Source: Micromonospora narathiwatensis (GTDB lineage: Bacteria; Actinomycetota; Actinomycetes; Mycobacteriales; Micromonosporaceae). Taken from it: a stretch of 64,000 bases of DNA. Of this stretch, positions 51,592 to 59,687 are shown piece by piece. The notes under the pieces were generated by a model. That model did no database searches. It saw only the letters and a list, made by a program, of their open reading frames with translations, and was not told the origin of the DNA. Numbering within the stretch: position 1 is the stretch's first letter; each line of letters opens with the position of its first letter. The DNA lies in the NCBI RefSeq assembly GCF_900089605.1, contig NZ_LT594324.1:2852001-2916000 (forward strand), read 5' to 3'. The position numbers and the translations under genes were made by a program.

Positions 51592-53910
51592 TCAGCTGAT
51601 CTCGGACGTCGTCCACCGCGCGGAGGCGCTGGTGACCGGCACGATGCCGCCGACCAACGTGGTCAGCGCCTGCGTGTCCCGCTGCGCGCTGGTACCGACC
51701 CAGAGTTCGACGTCACCGGGCTCCACGACCCGGGTGAGGGTGCGGTCGGAGAGGGCCAGGCGGGTGGTGGGCACCGTCAGCTCGACCGTGACCGACTGGC
51801 CCGGTTCCAGGTGGACCCGGCGGTAGCCGAGCAACTGCGCCACCGGTCGGGTCACCGAGGCCACCAGGTCGCGGCCGTAGAGCTGCACCACGTCGTCGCC
51901 GGCGACCGCACCGGTGTTCGTGACGCGTACGGTCACCGGCAGCGCGCCGTCGGTCGGCACCGTGGCGGGCACGGTCAGGCCGGTGTGCTCGAACGTGGTG
52001 TAGGACAGACCGTGGCCGAACGGCGCCGCCGGCGTCGCCGGCAGGTTGGTCACCTCGTTCCCCTCGCCGAGCGTGGGATGCAGGTACGAGTACGGCTGCG
52101 CCCCCGCCGAGGCGGGCAGGCTGACCGGCAGCTTGCCCGACGGGTTGACCCGCCCGGAGAGCACTCCCGCGATCGCCCCGGCACCTTCCTCACCGGGGAA
52201 GAACGCCTGTACCACCGCCGCGCACCGGGCCAGCGCCCAGTCGACCGCGTACGGTCGGCCGGTGAGCAGCACGAGGACGACCGGCGTACCCGTCGCCAGG
52301 ACCGCCTCGACGAGTTCGCGCTGGACCCCGGGCAGCTCCAGGTCGTCGCGGTCGCAGCCCTCGCCGACCGTGCCGCGCCCGAAGAGGCCGGCGTGGTCGC
52401 CGACGACCAGTACGGCGACCTCCGCGGCGGCTGCCGTGGCGACGGCCTCGTCGAAACCGGACCGGTCGTCGCTGTCCACGTCGCAGCCACGCGCCCAGGT
52501 GACGTGGTCGGCGCCGAACTCGTCGCGCGTCGCGTCGAGAACGGTCGGCACCTCGATGCCGGTCTCCACGTCGGGGTGCTGGACGAGCACGTGGTTGAGG
52601 AACGAGTAGCACCCGAAGAGCGCGCCCTGCCGGTCGGCGTTCGGGCCGATGACCGCCACCCGTCGTCCCGCGGGCAGCGGAAGCACGTCCCGGTTGGCGA
52701 CCAGGACGATCGACTTCTCCGCGAGGCGGCGGGCGATCGACCGGTGTTCGGGCGAGTCGAGGTCGACCGCCTGGGGCGGTTCGTCCGTGAAGGTGGCGTC
52801 GAGCAGCCCGAGGTCCAGCTTCTGGCGCAGGACCCGCAGCACCGCCCGGTCGACGAGCGCCTCGTCGAGCCCGCCGGCCCGTACCGTCTCCCGCAGCGTC
52901 AGATAGGCGTCGCCCGTCGGCAGCTCGATGTCGACACCGGCGGCCAGCGCCTGCCCGGCCGCCTCGGCGTGGTCGCCGGCCACGTGGTGCAGCAGGTTCA
53001 GGAACGCCACCCCGTAGTAGTCGGCCACCACCGTGCCGTCGAAGCCCCACCGGTCCCGCAGCACGCCGGTCAGCATGGTCGGATCGGCGGCGACGGGCAC
53101 GCCGTCGATCTCGGCGTAGGAGTGCATGACCGAACGCGCGTTGCCGTCGAGGATCGCCATCTCGAACGGGAGGAACAGCACGTCGGCGAGTTCCCGCGGG
53201 CCGGCGTGCACCGGGGCGAAGTTGCGCCCGGCGCGCGAGGCGGAGTAGCCGGCGAAGTGCTTCAGCGTGGCGTGCACCCCCTGGGACTGCAGGCCCCGCA
53301 CGTACGACGTGCCGACGGTCCCGACCAGGTAGGGGTCCTCGGAGATGCACTCGTCGACCCGACCCCAGCGCGGGTCGCGGATCACGTCGAGCACCGGGGC
53401 GAGCCCCTGGTGGATGCCCAGGTCCCGCATCGACGCCCCGATCGCCGCGGCCATCTCGGTGACGAGAGCGGGATCGAACGCGGCGCCCCAGGCCAGCGGG
53501 GTCGGGAAGGTGGCCGCCTTCCACGCGGAGAGCCCGGTGAGACACTCCTCGTGGACGATCGCCGGTATGCCGAGCCTGGTGCCCGTCACCAGGTCCGACT
53601 GGAACTTCCACAGCCACGACGCGCGCGCCGCGGGCTCGACGGGACGCGTGCCGTAGGCCCGGGTGAGATGCCCGAGACCGTGCCGGGAAAAGTCCTCGAG
53701 CTTGGTGATGTCGCCGAACTCGCCCTGCAGGGGTGCGACGGCCTCGCCGTCCTCCTTCTCCCAGAAGCCGACGAGCTGCGCGACCTTCTCCTCGATCGTC
53801 ATCCGGCTGAGCAGCTCACGTACGCGAGCCTCGCCGGCTTGCCCATCCGGCCGGTCGTGGTCCGGACCTGCCGGTGCCGGCCCGTCCACCGCCCCGTGGA
53901 CCTCACTCAT
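51592..53910 (-). CDS. bxlA: Cytoplasmic GH3 beta-xylosidase, BxlA-like
   Basis: This 772-residue GH3 enzyme hydrolyses imported xylobiose and longer xylo-oligosaccharides. The N-terminal barrel carries KHF (217-219) and nucleophile Asp297 in VVADYYG, where Ala precedes the Asp instead of the common Ser. The alpha/beta sandwich and a C-terminal fibronectin-III-like domain follow. No signal peptide is seen. Length, GH3 type and position last in a binding-protein/two-permease operon with a divergent LacI gene match Streptomyces BxlA. AAAGG lies upstream of the ATG. Beta-glucosidase activity is the main alternative. Confidence 0.88.
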   Translation of the reverse strand: MSEVHGAVDGPAPAGPDHDRPDGQAGEARVRELLSRMTIEEKVAQLVGFWEKEDGEAVAPLQGEFGDITKLEDFSRHGLGHLTRAYGTRPVEPAARASWLWKFQSDLVTGTRLGIPAIVHEECLTGLSAWKAATFPTPLAWGAAFDPALVTEMAAAIGASMRDLGIHQGLAPVLDVIRDPRWGRVDECISEDPYLVGTVGTSYVRGLQSQGVHATLKHFAGYSASRAGRNFAPVHAGPRELADVLFLPFEMAILDGNARSVMHSYAEIDGVPVAADPTMLTGVLRDRWGFDGTVVADYYGVAFLNLLHHVAGDHAEAAGQALAAGVDIELPTGDAYLTLRETVRAGGLDEALVDRAVLRVLRQKLDLGLLDATFTDEPPQAVDLDSPEHRSIARRLAEKSIVLVANRDVLPLPAGRRVAVIGPNADRQGALFGCYSFLNHVLVQHPDVETGIEVPTVLDATRDEFGADHVTWARGCDVDSDDRSGFDEAVATAAAAEVAVLVVGDHAGLFGRGTVGEGCDRDDLELPGVQRELVEAVLATGTPVVLVLLTGRPYAVDWALARCAAVVQAFFPGEEGAGAIAGVLSGRVNPSGKLPVSLPASAGAQPYSYLHPTLGEGNEVTNLPATPAAPFGHGLSYTTFEHTGLTVPATVPTDGALPVTVRVTNTGAVAGDDVVQLYGRDLVASVTRPVAQLLGYRRVHLEPGQSVTVELTVPTTRLALSDRTLTRVVEPGDVELWVGTSAQRDTQALTTLVGGIVPVTSASARWTTSEIS

Positions 53911-53948
53911 GCTGTGCCTTTCTCTGGTTGTGCTGGTACCGCTGTCGC

Positions 53949-54809
53949 TCAGCCCTTGACCGCGCCCTGCAGGCCACCGACGATCTGCTTCTCGGCGAAC
54001 GTGAAGAAGAGCAGTGCCGGCAGCATCGCCAGCGACGTGAAGGCGAGAACGCCCGCGGTGTCGGTCGTGTACTGGCTTGAGAAGTTCTGCACGCCCAGCG
54101 GCAGGGTGTGCAGGTTGACGTCGCCGAGGACGAGCAGCGGCAGGAGGAACGCGTTCCAGCTCGCCACGAACGCGAGGACCCCGACGGTGACGAGCGCGGG
54201 CCGCGACAGCGGCAGCACGATGCGCCAGAGGAAGCCGAGCCGGCCCGTGCCGTCGATCGCGGCGGCGTCCTCCAACTCGCGGGGGATGGCGGACAGGAAG
54301 GGACGCAGGATCACGATCGTGAGCGGCAACGAGAACGCGACCTGCGGGAGGATCACGGCGTAGTAGGAGTTGGTCAGGTTCAGGTCACGCAGCATGAGGT
54401 AGAGCGGCAGGATCGCCGCCCCGGCCGGGAAGAGCAGGCCGAGGGTGAAAAAGGTGTAGAGCCCCTCGCGCCCGCGGAAGGTGTACCGGGCGAGCACGAA
54501 CGCGGCGCAGACCCCGAGCACCACGACGCTGAGCGTCGTGCCCAGGGCGATCACCGCGCTGTTGAACGCCTGCTGCCAGAAGTTGCTCTGCGTCAGCACC
54601 CTGGCGTAGTTGTCCCAGACCCAGGGGTCGGGCAGCCCGGACGGGTTCGCGACGATCTGCGGCGTGGTGCGGAAGCCGCCGATGATCACGTAGAGCACCG
54701 GGGCGATCGACACGGCCGCGACCGCGAGCGCCAGCGCGTACGTCAGCGGTGTGCTCCACGCCACCGGGCGACGGTCGGAGGGCCGGGAGAGGACGGTGTT
54801 CGCGGCCAC
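53949..54809 (-). CDS. bxlG: BxlG-like CUT1 sugar ABC permease
   Basis: This 286-residue permease of the MalG/CUT1 type has six hydrophobic segments and the EAA loop EDAAAIDGTGRLGFLWRIVLPL; the C-terminus reads VGGLQGAVKG. The GTG start lies 2 bp after the stop of the preceding permease. Together with the upstream genes it forms a xylo-oligosaccharide importer like the Streptomyces bxl system. Confidence 0.88.
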   Translation of the reverse strand: MAANTVLSRPSDRRPVAWSTPLTYALALAVAAVSIAPVLYVIIGGFRTTPQIVANPSGLPDPWVWDNYARVLTQSNFWQQAFNSAVIALGTTLSVVVLGVCAAFVLARYTFRGREGLYTFFTLGLLFPAGAAILPLYLMLRDLNLTNSYYAVILPQVAFSLPLTIVILRPFLSAIPRELEDAAAIDGTGRLGFLWRIVLPLSRPALVTVGVLAFVASWNAFLLPLLVLGDVNLHTLPLGVQNFSSQYTTDTAGVLAFTSLAMLPALLFFTFAEKQIVGGLQGAVKG

Positions 54810-54811
54810 GG

Positions 54812-55810
54812 TCAGTTCACCCTTCCGGTGGTGGCGCCCTGGATGTCACGACGCAGGAGGAAGCGCTGGAACAGCAGCGCCGCGACGAACGAGATGACGA
54901 ACAGGATCACGGCGACCGCGTTGCCGTAGCCCCACAGCCGGGCGAAGAAGCCGTTGTCCACCATGTACGTCGCCATGGTGGCGGACGCGCCGAGCGACCG
55001 CACGGCGGGCACCGAGGTCACCCAGATCACGTCGAAGACCTGCAGCGAACCGATCATCGACAGGAACATCCAGATCCGGATCGTCGGACCCAGCAGCGGG
55101 AGCGTGATGTGGCGCTGGATCTGCCACCAGCTGGCGCCGTCGATCGCGGCGGCCTCGGTCAGCTCGTGCGGCACGTTCGACAGGCCGGCGAGCAGGAGGA
55201 TGATGGCGAAGCCGACGTACTTCCAGGTGAGGACGAACAGCAGCGTCCAGATCACGACGTCGAGGTCGGCGAGCCACGCCTGCACCAGGCCGCCCAGTCC
55301 CAGCGACCGCAGCATCGCGTCGACCGTGCCGCCGTCGGTCAGGATCAGCTTCCACATGATGCCGACGGTGACCTCGGCCAGCACGTAGGGCACGAACACC
55401 AGCAGGCGGAACACGGTACGCCCGCGGAAGCGACGGTTGAGCAGCAGGGCGATGCCCAGCGCGATGGGGCCCTGGATCAGCAGCGACCCGAACACGATGA
55501 TGGCGTTGTTGCGCAGCGCGTCGAGGAAGATCGGATCCTGGAAGGCGAGCTTGTAGTTGTTGAACCCGACGAACTCGGTGGGCGGTCCGACCCCACGCCA
55601 ACGGAACAGGCTGTAGTAGACCGCGAAACCCATCGGCACCAGCACGAACATCACGTACACGACGATCGCCGGCGTGGTGAGGCCGATGATCTCGTACCAC
55701 TTGCGTCGGGTTCCGGCCGCCCGGGAGGAGGAACGGCGGGCAGGCCGGACACCCGCCGGCGACGCGGACGCGCCGCCGGCGGGGTTCAGGGTTGGGTGGA
55801 TGGAGGTCAC
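54812..55810 (-). CDS. bxlF: BxlF-like CUT1 sugar ABC permease
   Basis: This 332-residue MalF-type permease has a Ser/Arg-rich N-terminus (about 1-38), hydrophobic segments beginning IIGLTTPAIVVYVMFVLVPM, and the EAA loop TEAAAIDGASWWQIQRHITLPL. The start is a GTG overlapping the stop of the binding-protein gene (GTGA); the open frame further upstream runs out of phase through bxlE and is not used. Confidence 0.88.
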   Translation of the reverse strand: MTSIHPTLNPAGGASASPAGVRPARRSSSRAAGTRRKWYEIIGLTTPAIVVYVMFVLVPMGFAVYYSLFRWRGVGPPTEFVGFNNYKLAFQDPIFLDALRNNAIIVFGSLLIQGPIALGIALLLNRRFRGRTVFRLLVFVPYVLAEVTVGIMWKLILTDGGTVDAMLRSLGLGGLVQAWLADLDVVIWTLLFVLTWKYVGFAIILLLAGLSNVPHELTEAAAIDGASWWQIQRHITLPLLGPTIRIWMFLSMIGSLQVFDVIWVTSVPAVRSLGASATMATYMVDNGFFARLWGYGNAVAVILFVISFVAALLFQRFLLRRDIQGATTGRVN

Positions 55811-57114
55811 TTGCTTGCGGCCGACTTCATTGCCGAGACGACCTTCTCGGGCGTGCCGGTGCCCGCGAAGATGGCGACGATCCCGTCGTTCATCGCGTTG
55901 CCGACGGTGCTGCCGTAGGCCGTGTCCAGCCAGAGCTGCACGTAGGTCGCGCTGGACGTGGCCTCCAGGATGGACTTCAGCGCGGGGTCCTCGACGCCGC
56001 CCTCGGCGCCCTTGGCGACAGGCAGGCCGGTGCCGGTCTCGGCGTAGCCCTTCTGCACCTCGGGGCTGACGATGTACTTGAGGAACTCGACGCACTCGGC
56101 CGGGGCGTTCTTGGCGCAGGCGAAGCCGTCGCCGCCGCCCAGGGCCGCCTTCGGGTCACCGGCGGAACCGGAGATCGCCGGCACGGGGAACCAACCGAGG
56201 AACTTGGCCAGGGCGGCCTTGTCCGCGGCGACGGTCTCCAGGGTGCCCTTGTTCCAGTCGCCCATCAGCTCCATCGCGGCCTTGCCGTTCGCGAGCAGTC
56301 CGTTCGCGCTGGTCGGGTCGTTCTGGCCCGGCGTGGCGATGAAGTTGGGCTGGAACGGCTTGGTGTCGATGAACTTCTTCAGGTCCTCGCCGGCCTTCAC
56401 GAAGCACGGGTCGTCGAAGACGCGGTCGGTGGACGCCTTCTTCAGCGTGTCGATCGAGCAGGCGCGCAGGGCGAAGTTGTACCACCAGTGCGCGGCCGGC
56501 CACTTGTCACCGGCGCCCACGGCGATCGGGATGACGTTGATCGCCTTGAGCTTCGCGACCGCGTCGTTGAGCTCGTCGAACGTGGTCGGCGGAGCCGCGA
56601 TGCCCGCCTTGGCGAACATCTCCTTGTTGTACCAGATGCCCTCGATGCCCATCCGGAACGGCAGGCCGTACTGCTTGCCGTTGACCTGCCAGATCTCGAC
56701 CGCGCTGCCGATGTTGGCGACCTCGCCCTTGACCTGGTCGGTGATGTCCTTGAGGTAGTCGGCCTCCACCTGCTCGCGGATCTCGCCACCGCCCCAGGCC
56801 TGGAAGATGTCCGGCGGGTCGTTGGTCAGCAGCGCGGCGGGGAGCCGGGTGCGCTGGAGCTGATTCGTCTCGATCGCCTCGATCTCGATCTTGACGGTCG
56901 GGTGGAGTGCGGAGAAGTCCTTGGCGACCTTCTCCCAGTAGGTCTTGCCGGGTCCGTCCTGCGAGGCGTTGTGCCACCAGGTCAGGGTCACCGGGTTCTT
57001 GTACAACTCGTTCGCGCTTGGCGCTTCGCTGTCGCCGCTGTTACAGCCGGCGGCAAGGAGTGCGCTGGTCGCGATCAGCGCTAGGACGGCGCCGGCGCGG
57101 CGCTTCATCGCCAT
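55807..57114 (-). CDS. bxlE: BxlE-like xylo-oligosaccharide-binding lipoprotein
   Basis: This 435-residue CUT1 binding protein has a lipoprotein signal (MKRRAGAVLALIATSALLAAGC, lipidation Cys near 24) and a family-1 solute-binding fold (TLTWWHNASQDGP, then MELMGDWNKG). GAGGAG lies 6 bp before the ATG. It is first in the bxlEFGA-like operon and divergent from a LacI-family gene. The xylobiose/xylo-oligosaccharide substrate is inferred from the co-transcribed GH3 enzyme and from synteny with the Streptomyces bxl locus. Confidence 0.88.
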   Translation of the reverse strand: MAMKRRAGAVLALIATSALLAAGCNSGDSEAPSANELYKNPVTLTWWHNASQDGPGKTYWEKVAKDFSALHPTVKIEIEAIETNQLQRTRLPAALLTNDPPDIFQAWGGGEIREQVEADYLKDITDQVKGEVANIGSAVEIWQVNGKQYGLPFRMGIEGIWYNKEMFAKAGIAAPPTTFDELNDAVAKLKAINVIPIAVGAGDKWPAAHWWYNFALRACSIDTLKKASTDRVFDDPCFVKAGEDLKKFIDTKPFQPNFIATPGQNDPTSANGLLANGKAAMELMGDWNKGTLETVAADKAALAKFLGWFPVPAISGSAGDPKAALGGGDGFACAKNAPAECVEFLKYIVSPEVQKGYAETGTGLPVAKGAEGGVEDPALKSILEATSSATYVQLWLDTAYGSTVGNAMNDGIVAIFAGTGTPEKVVSAMKSAASK

Positions 57115-57159
57115 TGAAATCTCCTCGACTAGCAGTCGCGGTACTCGGCCTGACGGGGA

Positions 57160-57187
57160 GTTTTACAGCCGTGTAACTCGATGTCAA
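57160..57187 (-). promoter_or_regulatory. Promoter of the bxlEFGA-like operon
   Basis: On the minus strand TTGACA (57187-57182) and TAAAAC (57165-57160) are spaced by 16 bp, about 50 bp before the bxlE start codon. The LacI-type operator lies immediately upstream of the -35. Confidence 0.6.
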
Positions 57188-57193
57188 TCGGTA

Positions 57194-57209
57194 TCGATAA
57201 CGTTTTCGA
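57194..57209. promoter_or_regulatory. LacI-type operator between bxlE and bxlR
   Basis: TCGATAACGTTTTCGA is a 16-bp palindrome with one mismatched pair and the central CG typical of LacI/GalR operators. It lies in the divergent promoter region and differs from the CCGRAA-n-TTYCGG boxes elsewhere in the island. Confidence 0.7.
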
Positions 57210-57256
57210 CTCGGCCCGCAGTGAGATGCTGGGGGGCCTCTATCATCGTCGGCGTG

Positions 57257-58258
57257 GTGTTCTCGCAGCGCGTGAAGATGTCGGACGTGGCCCGAACCGC
57301 CGGCGTCTCCGTGGCAACCGTGTCCAAGGTTGTCAACGGGCGGTACGGCGTGGCGCAGGCGACCGCGGAGCGCGTCCAGCAGGTCATCCGCGAACTCGGG
57401 TACGAGGCCAGCCTGGGCGCGCAGGGCCTGCGCAGCCACCGCACGAACGTGCTGGGCATCCTGGTCGCCGAGTTCGAGCCGTTCTCGACCGAGCTGCTCA
57501 AGGGCGCGTCCCGGGAGGTCGCTGGCAGCGGATACCAACTCCTGGCCTATTCCAGCGGCGACGGCGACGGCGCGGCCATCGGCTGGGAACGACGGTCGTT
57601 GGCCCGTCTCTCCGGCACCCTCATCGACGGGGCCGTGATCGTCACGCCGACCGTGCTCGAGACCAAGCACGGCTTCCACGTCGTGGCCGTCGACCCCCAC
57701 ACCGGCCCGTCCGGCCTGCCCACCGTCGACTCCGACAACTTCGCCGGCGCCGTGCTCGCGACCAACTACCTGCTCGGTCTCGGCCACCGCCGGATCGGGC
57801 ACATCAGCGGCCGCCCCGACCTCGAGTCGGCCCGCCTGCGCGAGGCCGGCTTCCGCAAGGCCATGACCGACGCCGGCGTGCCGGTGGACGAGAGGCTCGT
57901 ACGCGTCGGCGGATTCCGGATCGAGAGCGCCGCCGGCACGGCCGCCGAGCTGCTCGCGCTCCCGGACCGGCCGACCGCGATCTTCGCGGGAAACGACCTT
58001 TCGGCGATCTCCACGATGGACACCGCCCGGAGCATGGGCCTCACGGTGCCCGATGACCTGTCCGTGATCGGCTTCGACAACGTCCCGGAGTCGGCGCTGG
58101 TCAATCCGCCGCTCACGACGATCATGCAACCGTTGCAGCGGATGGGCGCCGAGGCACTGCGCCTGCTCATCGACCTGATCGGCGGCGTCGAACGCGACAC
58201 CCACATCCAACTCCCCACCGAGCTGGTCATCCGCGCGTCCTGCCGCCCTCATCGCTGA
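57257..58258 (+). CDS. bxlR: LacI-family regulator, BxlR-like
   Basis: This protein of about 333 residues has an N-terminal LacI HTH (MSDVARTAGVSVATVSKVVNGR) and hinge helix, followed by the periplasmic-binding-like effector domain (GILVAEFEPF, HRRIGHISGR, FAGNDLSAI, VIGFDNVPES). It is divergent from bxlE, with a palindromic operator between them, and should repress the importer operon until a xylo-oligosaccharide binds. The start is unclear: GTG 57257, GTG 57272 and ATG 57278 all lie just before the HTH and none has a strong ribosome site. Confidence 0.87.
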   Translation: MFSQRVKMSDVARTAGVSVATVSKVVNGRYGVAQATAERVQQVIRELGYEASLGAQGLRSHRTNVLGILVAEFEPFSTELLKGASREVAGSGYQLLAYSSGDGDGAAIGWERRSLARLSGTLIDGAVIVTPTVLETKHGFHVVAVDPHTGPSGLPTVDSDNFAGAVLATNYLLGLGHRRIGHISGRPDLESARLREAGFRKAMTDAGVPVDERLVRVGGFRIESAAGTAAELLALPDRPTAIFAGNDLSAISTMDTARSMGLTVPDDLSVIGFDNVPESALVNPPLTTIMQPLQRMGAEALRLLIDLIGGVERDTHIQLPTELVIRASCRPHR

Positions 58259-58289
58259 CCGGTGATGATCATCGCCGCTCACCCGAAAG

Positions 58290-59309
58290 TCAGGCGTGCA
58301 GCGGGGCGGCGCTGTCACGGACGATGAGTTCGGTGGCCAGTTCCACCCGCGGGCTCTCGATCCGCTCGCCCTGGGCCAGCCGCAGGACCGTACGGGCGGC
58401 GAGCAGACCCATCTCGGCGAGGGGCTGACGGACGGTGGTCAGCGGCGGGGAGCACCACCGGACCTCCGGCAGGTCGTCGAAGCCGACGACGCTGATGTCG
58501 TCGGGCACCCGCAGGCCGCGTTGCCGCACGGCCTCGTAGACGCCGAGGGCCATCTGGTCGCTGGAGGCGAAGATGGCGGTGGGCGGGTCGGGCAGACGCA
58601 GCAGGTGGCTGCCGCCGGCGAAACCGCCCTCGTGGTAGAAGTTGCCCTGGTAGATCAGCTTGTCGTCGACGCCGAGACCGGCGGTCTCCAGCGCCGCCCG
58701 GTAGCCGTCGAGGCGAGCGCGGCTGCACATCAGCTGCGGTGGCCCGGCGATGAAGCCGATCCGGCGGTGGCCGAGACCGAGCAGGTACTCGGTGGCGCGC
58801 AGGCTGCCCACCCAGTTGGTCGCGCCGATCGTGGGCGCCTCCTGCGGGGGCACCCCGGCGGGGTCGACGATCACCACGGGGATGTTGAGGCGGCGCAGCT
58901 CGGCCTGTAGCGGCGGCTCCAGGGTGGAGGTCACGAAGATGACCCCCTCGGTGGAACGGGTGCGCATGTTGTCCAGCCACTGCTTGGCCGACGAGCTGCG
59001 CCGGTGGATCGCGGACACCACGGTACCGATACCGGCCGCGTGCGCGACGTCCTCGACCCCACGGATGATCTCGACCGCCCACGGGCTGTCCAGGTCGTTG
59101 AAGACCAGGTCGACCAGGCCGGAGCTGGCCCGCATGCTTGGCGGGCGACGGCGGTAGCCGTGCCGGGTGAGCAGCTCCTCGACCCGTTCCCGGGTCTGCG
59201 GTGAGACGTCGGAGCGGCCGTTGATGACCCGCGAGACGGTGGGCACCGAGACGCCGGCCAGGCGCGCAATCGTCGCGATGGTGACTTTCCGGGAATCGTC
59301 CAAGGCCAC
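58290..59309 (-). CDS. LacI-family regulator of the xylan genes (candidate)
   Basis: This protein of about 339 residues has the LacI HTH (VTIATIARLAGVSVPTVSRVINGR) and an effector domain with HRRIGFIAGPP, IFASSDQMA and VVGFDDLPEV. GTG 59309 is preferred because AAAGGG lies 6 bp upstream; ATG 59327 is an alternative. It is convergent with bxlR and divergent from the GH43 gene, and two CCGRAA-n-TTYCGG boxes lie in that shared region. It is therefore the best candidate for the protein that reads this box across the island, which would make it a second, broader xylan regulator. Direct evidence is lacking. Confidence 0.88.
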   Translation of the reverse strand: MALDDSRKVTIATIARLAGVSVPTVSRVINGRSDVSPQTRERVEELLTRHGYRRRPPSMRASSGLVDLVFNDLDSPWAVEIIRGVEDVAHAAGIGTVVSAIHRRSSSAKQWLDNMRTRSTEGVIFVTSTLEPPLQAELRRLNIPVVIVDPAGVPPQEAPTIGATNWVGSLRATEYLLGLGHRRIGFIAGPPQLMCSRARLDGYRAALETAGLGVDDKLIYQGNFYHEGGFAGGSHLLRLPDPPTAIFASSDQMALGVYEAVRQRGLRVPDDISVVGFDDLPEVRWCSPPLTTVRQPLAEMGLLAARTVLRLAQGERIESPRVELATELIVRDSAAPLHA

Positions 59310-59507
59310 GGTTAGCCCTTTCGTCATCGCCGGAGCCCACGGCGGGAATCTCCCCGGCCCGGCCACCACGGCGGTGGGGCGCCGTGTCGCCGCCCGCCAC
59401 CCGAGGGGCGGCGTCCACCAGCCCTGGCCGGTGCGGTCATGCGCCCTCCCTTTCGCGGGCCGTCGAGGTGCTCGGAACCGATCAACGGTGGGTGCGGAAG
59501 CGTGGTC

Positions 59508-59520
59508 CCGGAACTTTCGG
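59508..59520. promoter_or_regulatory. Xylan-regulon box (CCGGAACTTTCGG)
   Basis: A full match to CCGRAA-n-TTYCGG with a single central base, 199 bp upstream of the LacI GTG start and 168 bp upstream of GH43; it could autoregulate the LacI gene. Confidence 0.7.
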
Positions 59521-59626
59521 CCGGGTGCCGGTATTTCTGAGTGATTGCGGGCACGTTATGACGCGCGGCGTTCCGGGTCAAGGCTCTGTCGCATCTCGAT
59601 CGGAACCGATACGGTGGGCGGGATTT

Positions 59627-59639
59627 CTGAAACTTCCGG
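59627..59639. promoter_or_regulatory. Xylan-regulon box (CTGAAACTTCCGG)
   Basis: One mismatch to CCGRAA-n-TTYCGG, 48 bp upstream of the GH43 start codon, a position suited to repression. Confidence 0.6.
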
Positions 59640-59687
59640 CCATCCTTTCCGGAAGCTCGTCGGGGCACTCGACCAAAGGAGCCGTAC

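Larger units (their letters stand above)
59310..59687. other. Divergent regulatory region between LacI and GH43
   Basis: This stretch of about 380 bp contains two regulatory boxes (59508-59520 and 59627-59639). A further partial half-site (CCGGAAG) lies near 59649. No gene is called. Confidence 0.65.

Noticed and set aside
55811..56095. N-terminal extension of the bxlF-like permease
   Set aside because: It runs out of phase through the bxlE coding region; the GTGA overlap at 55810 is the natural start.
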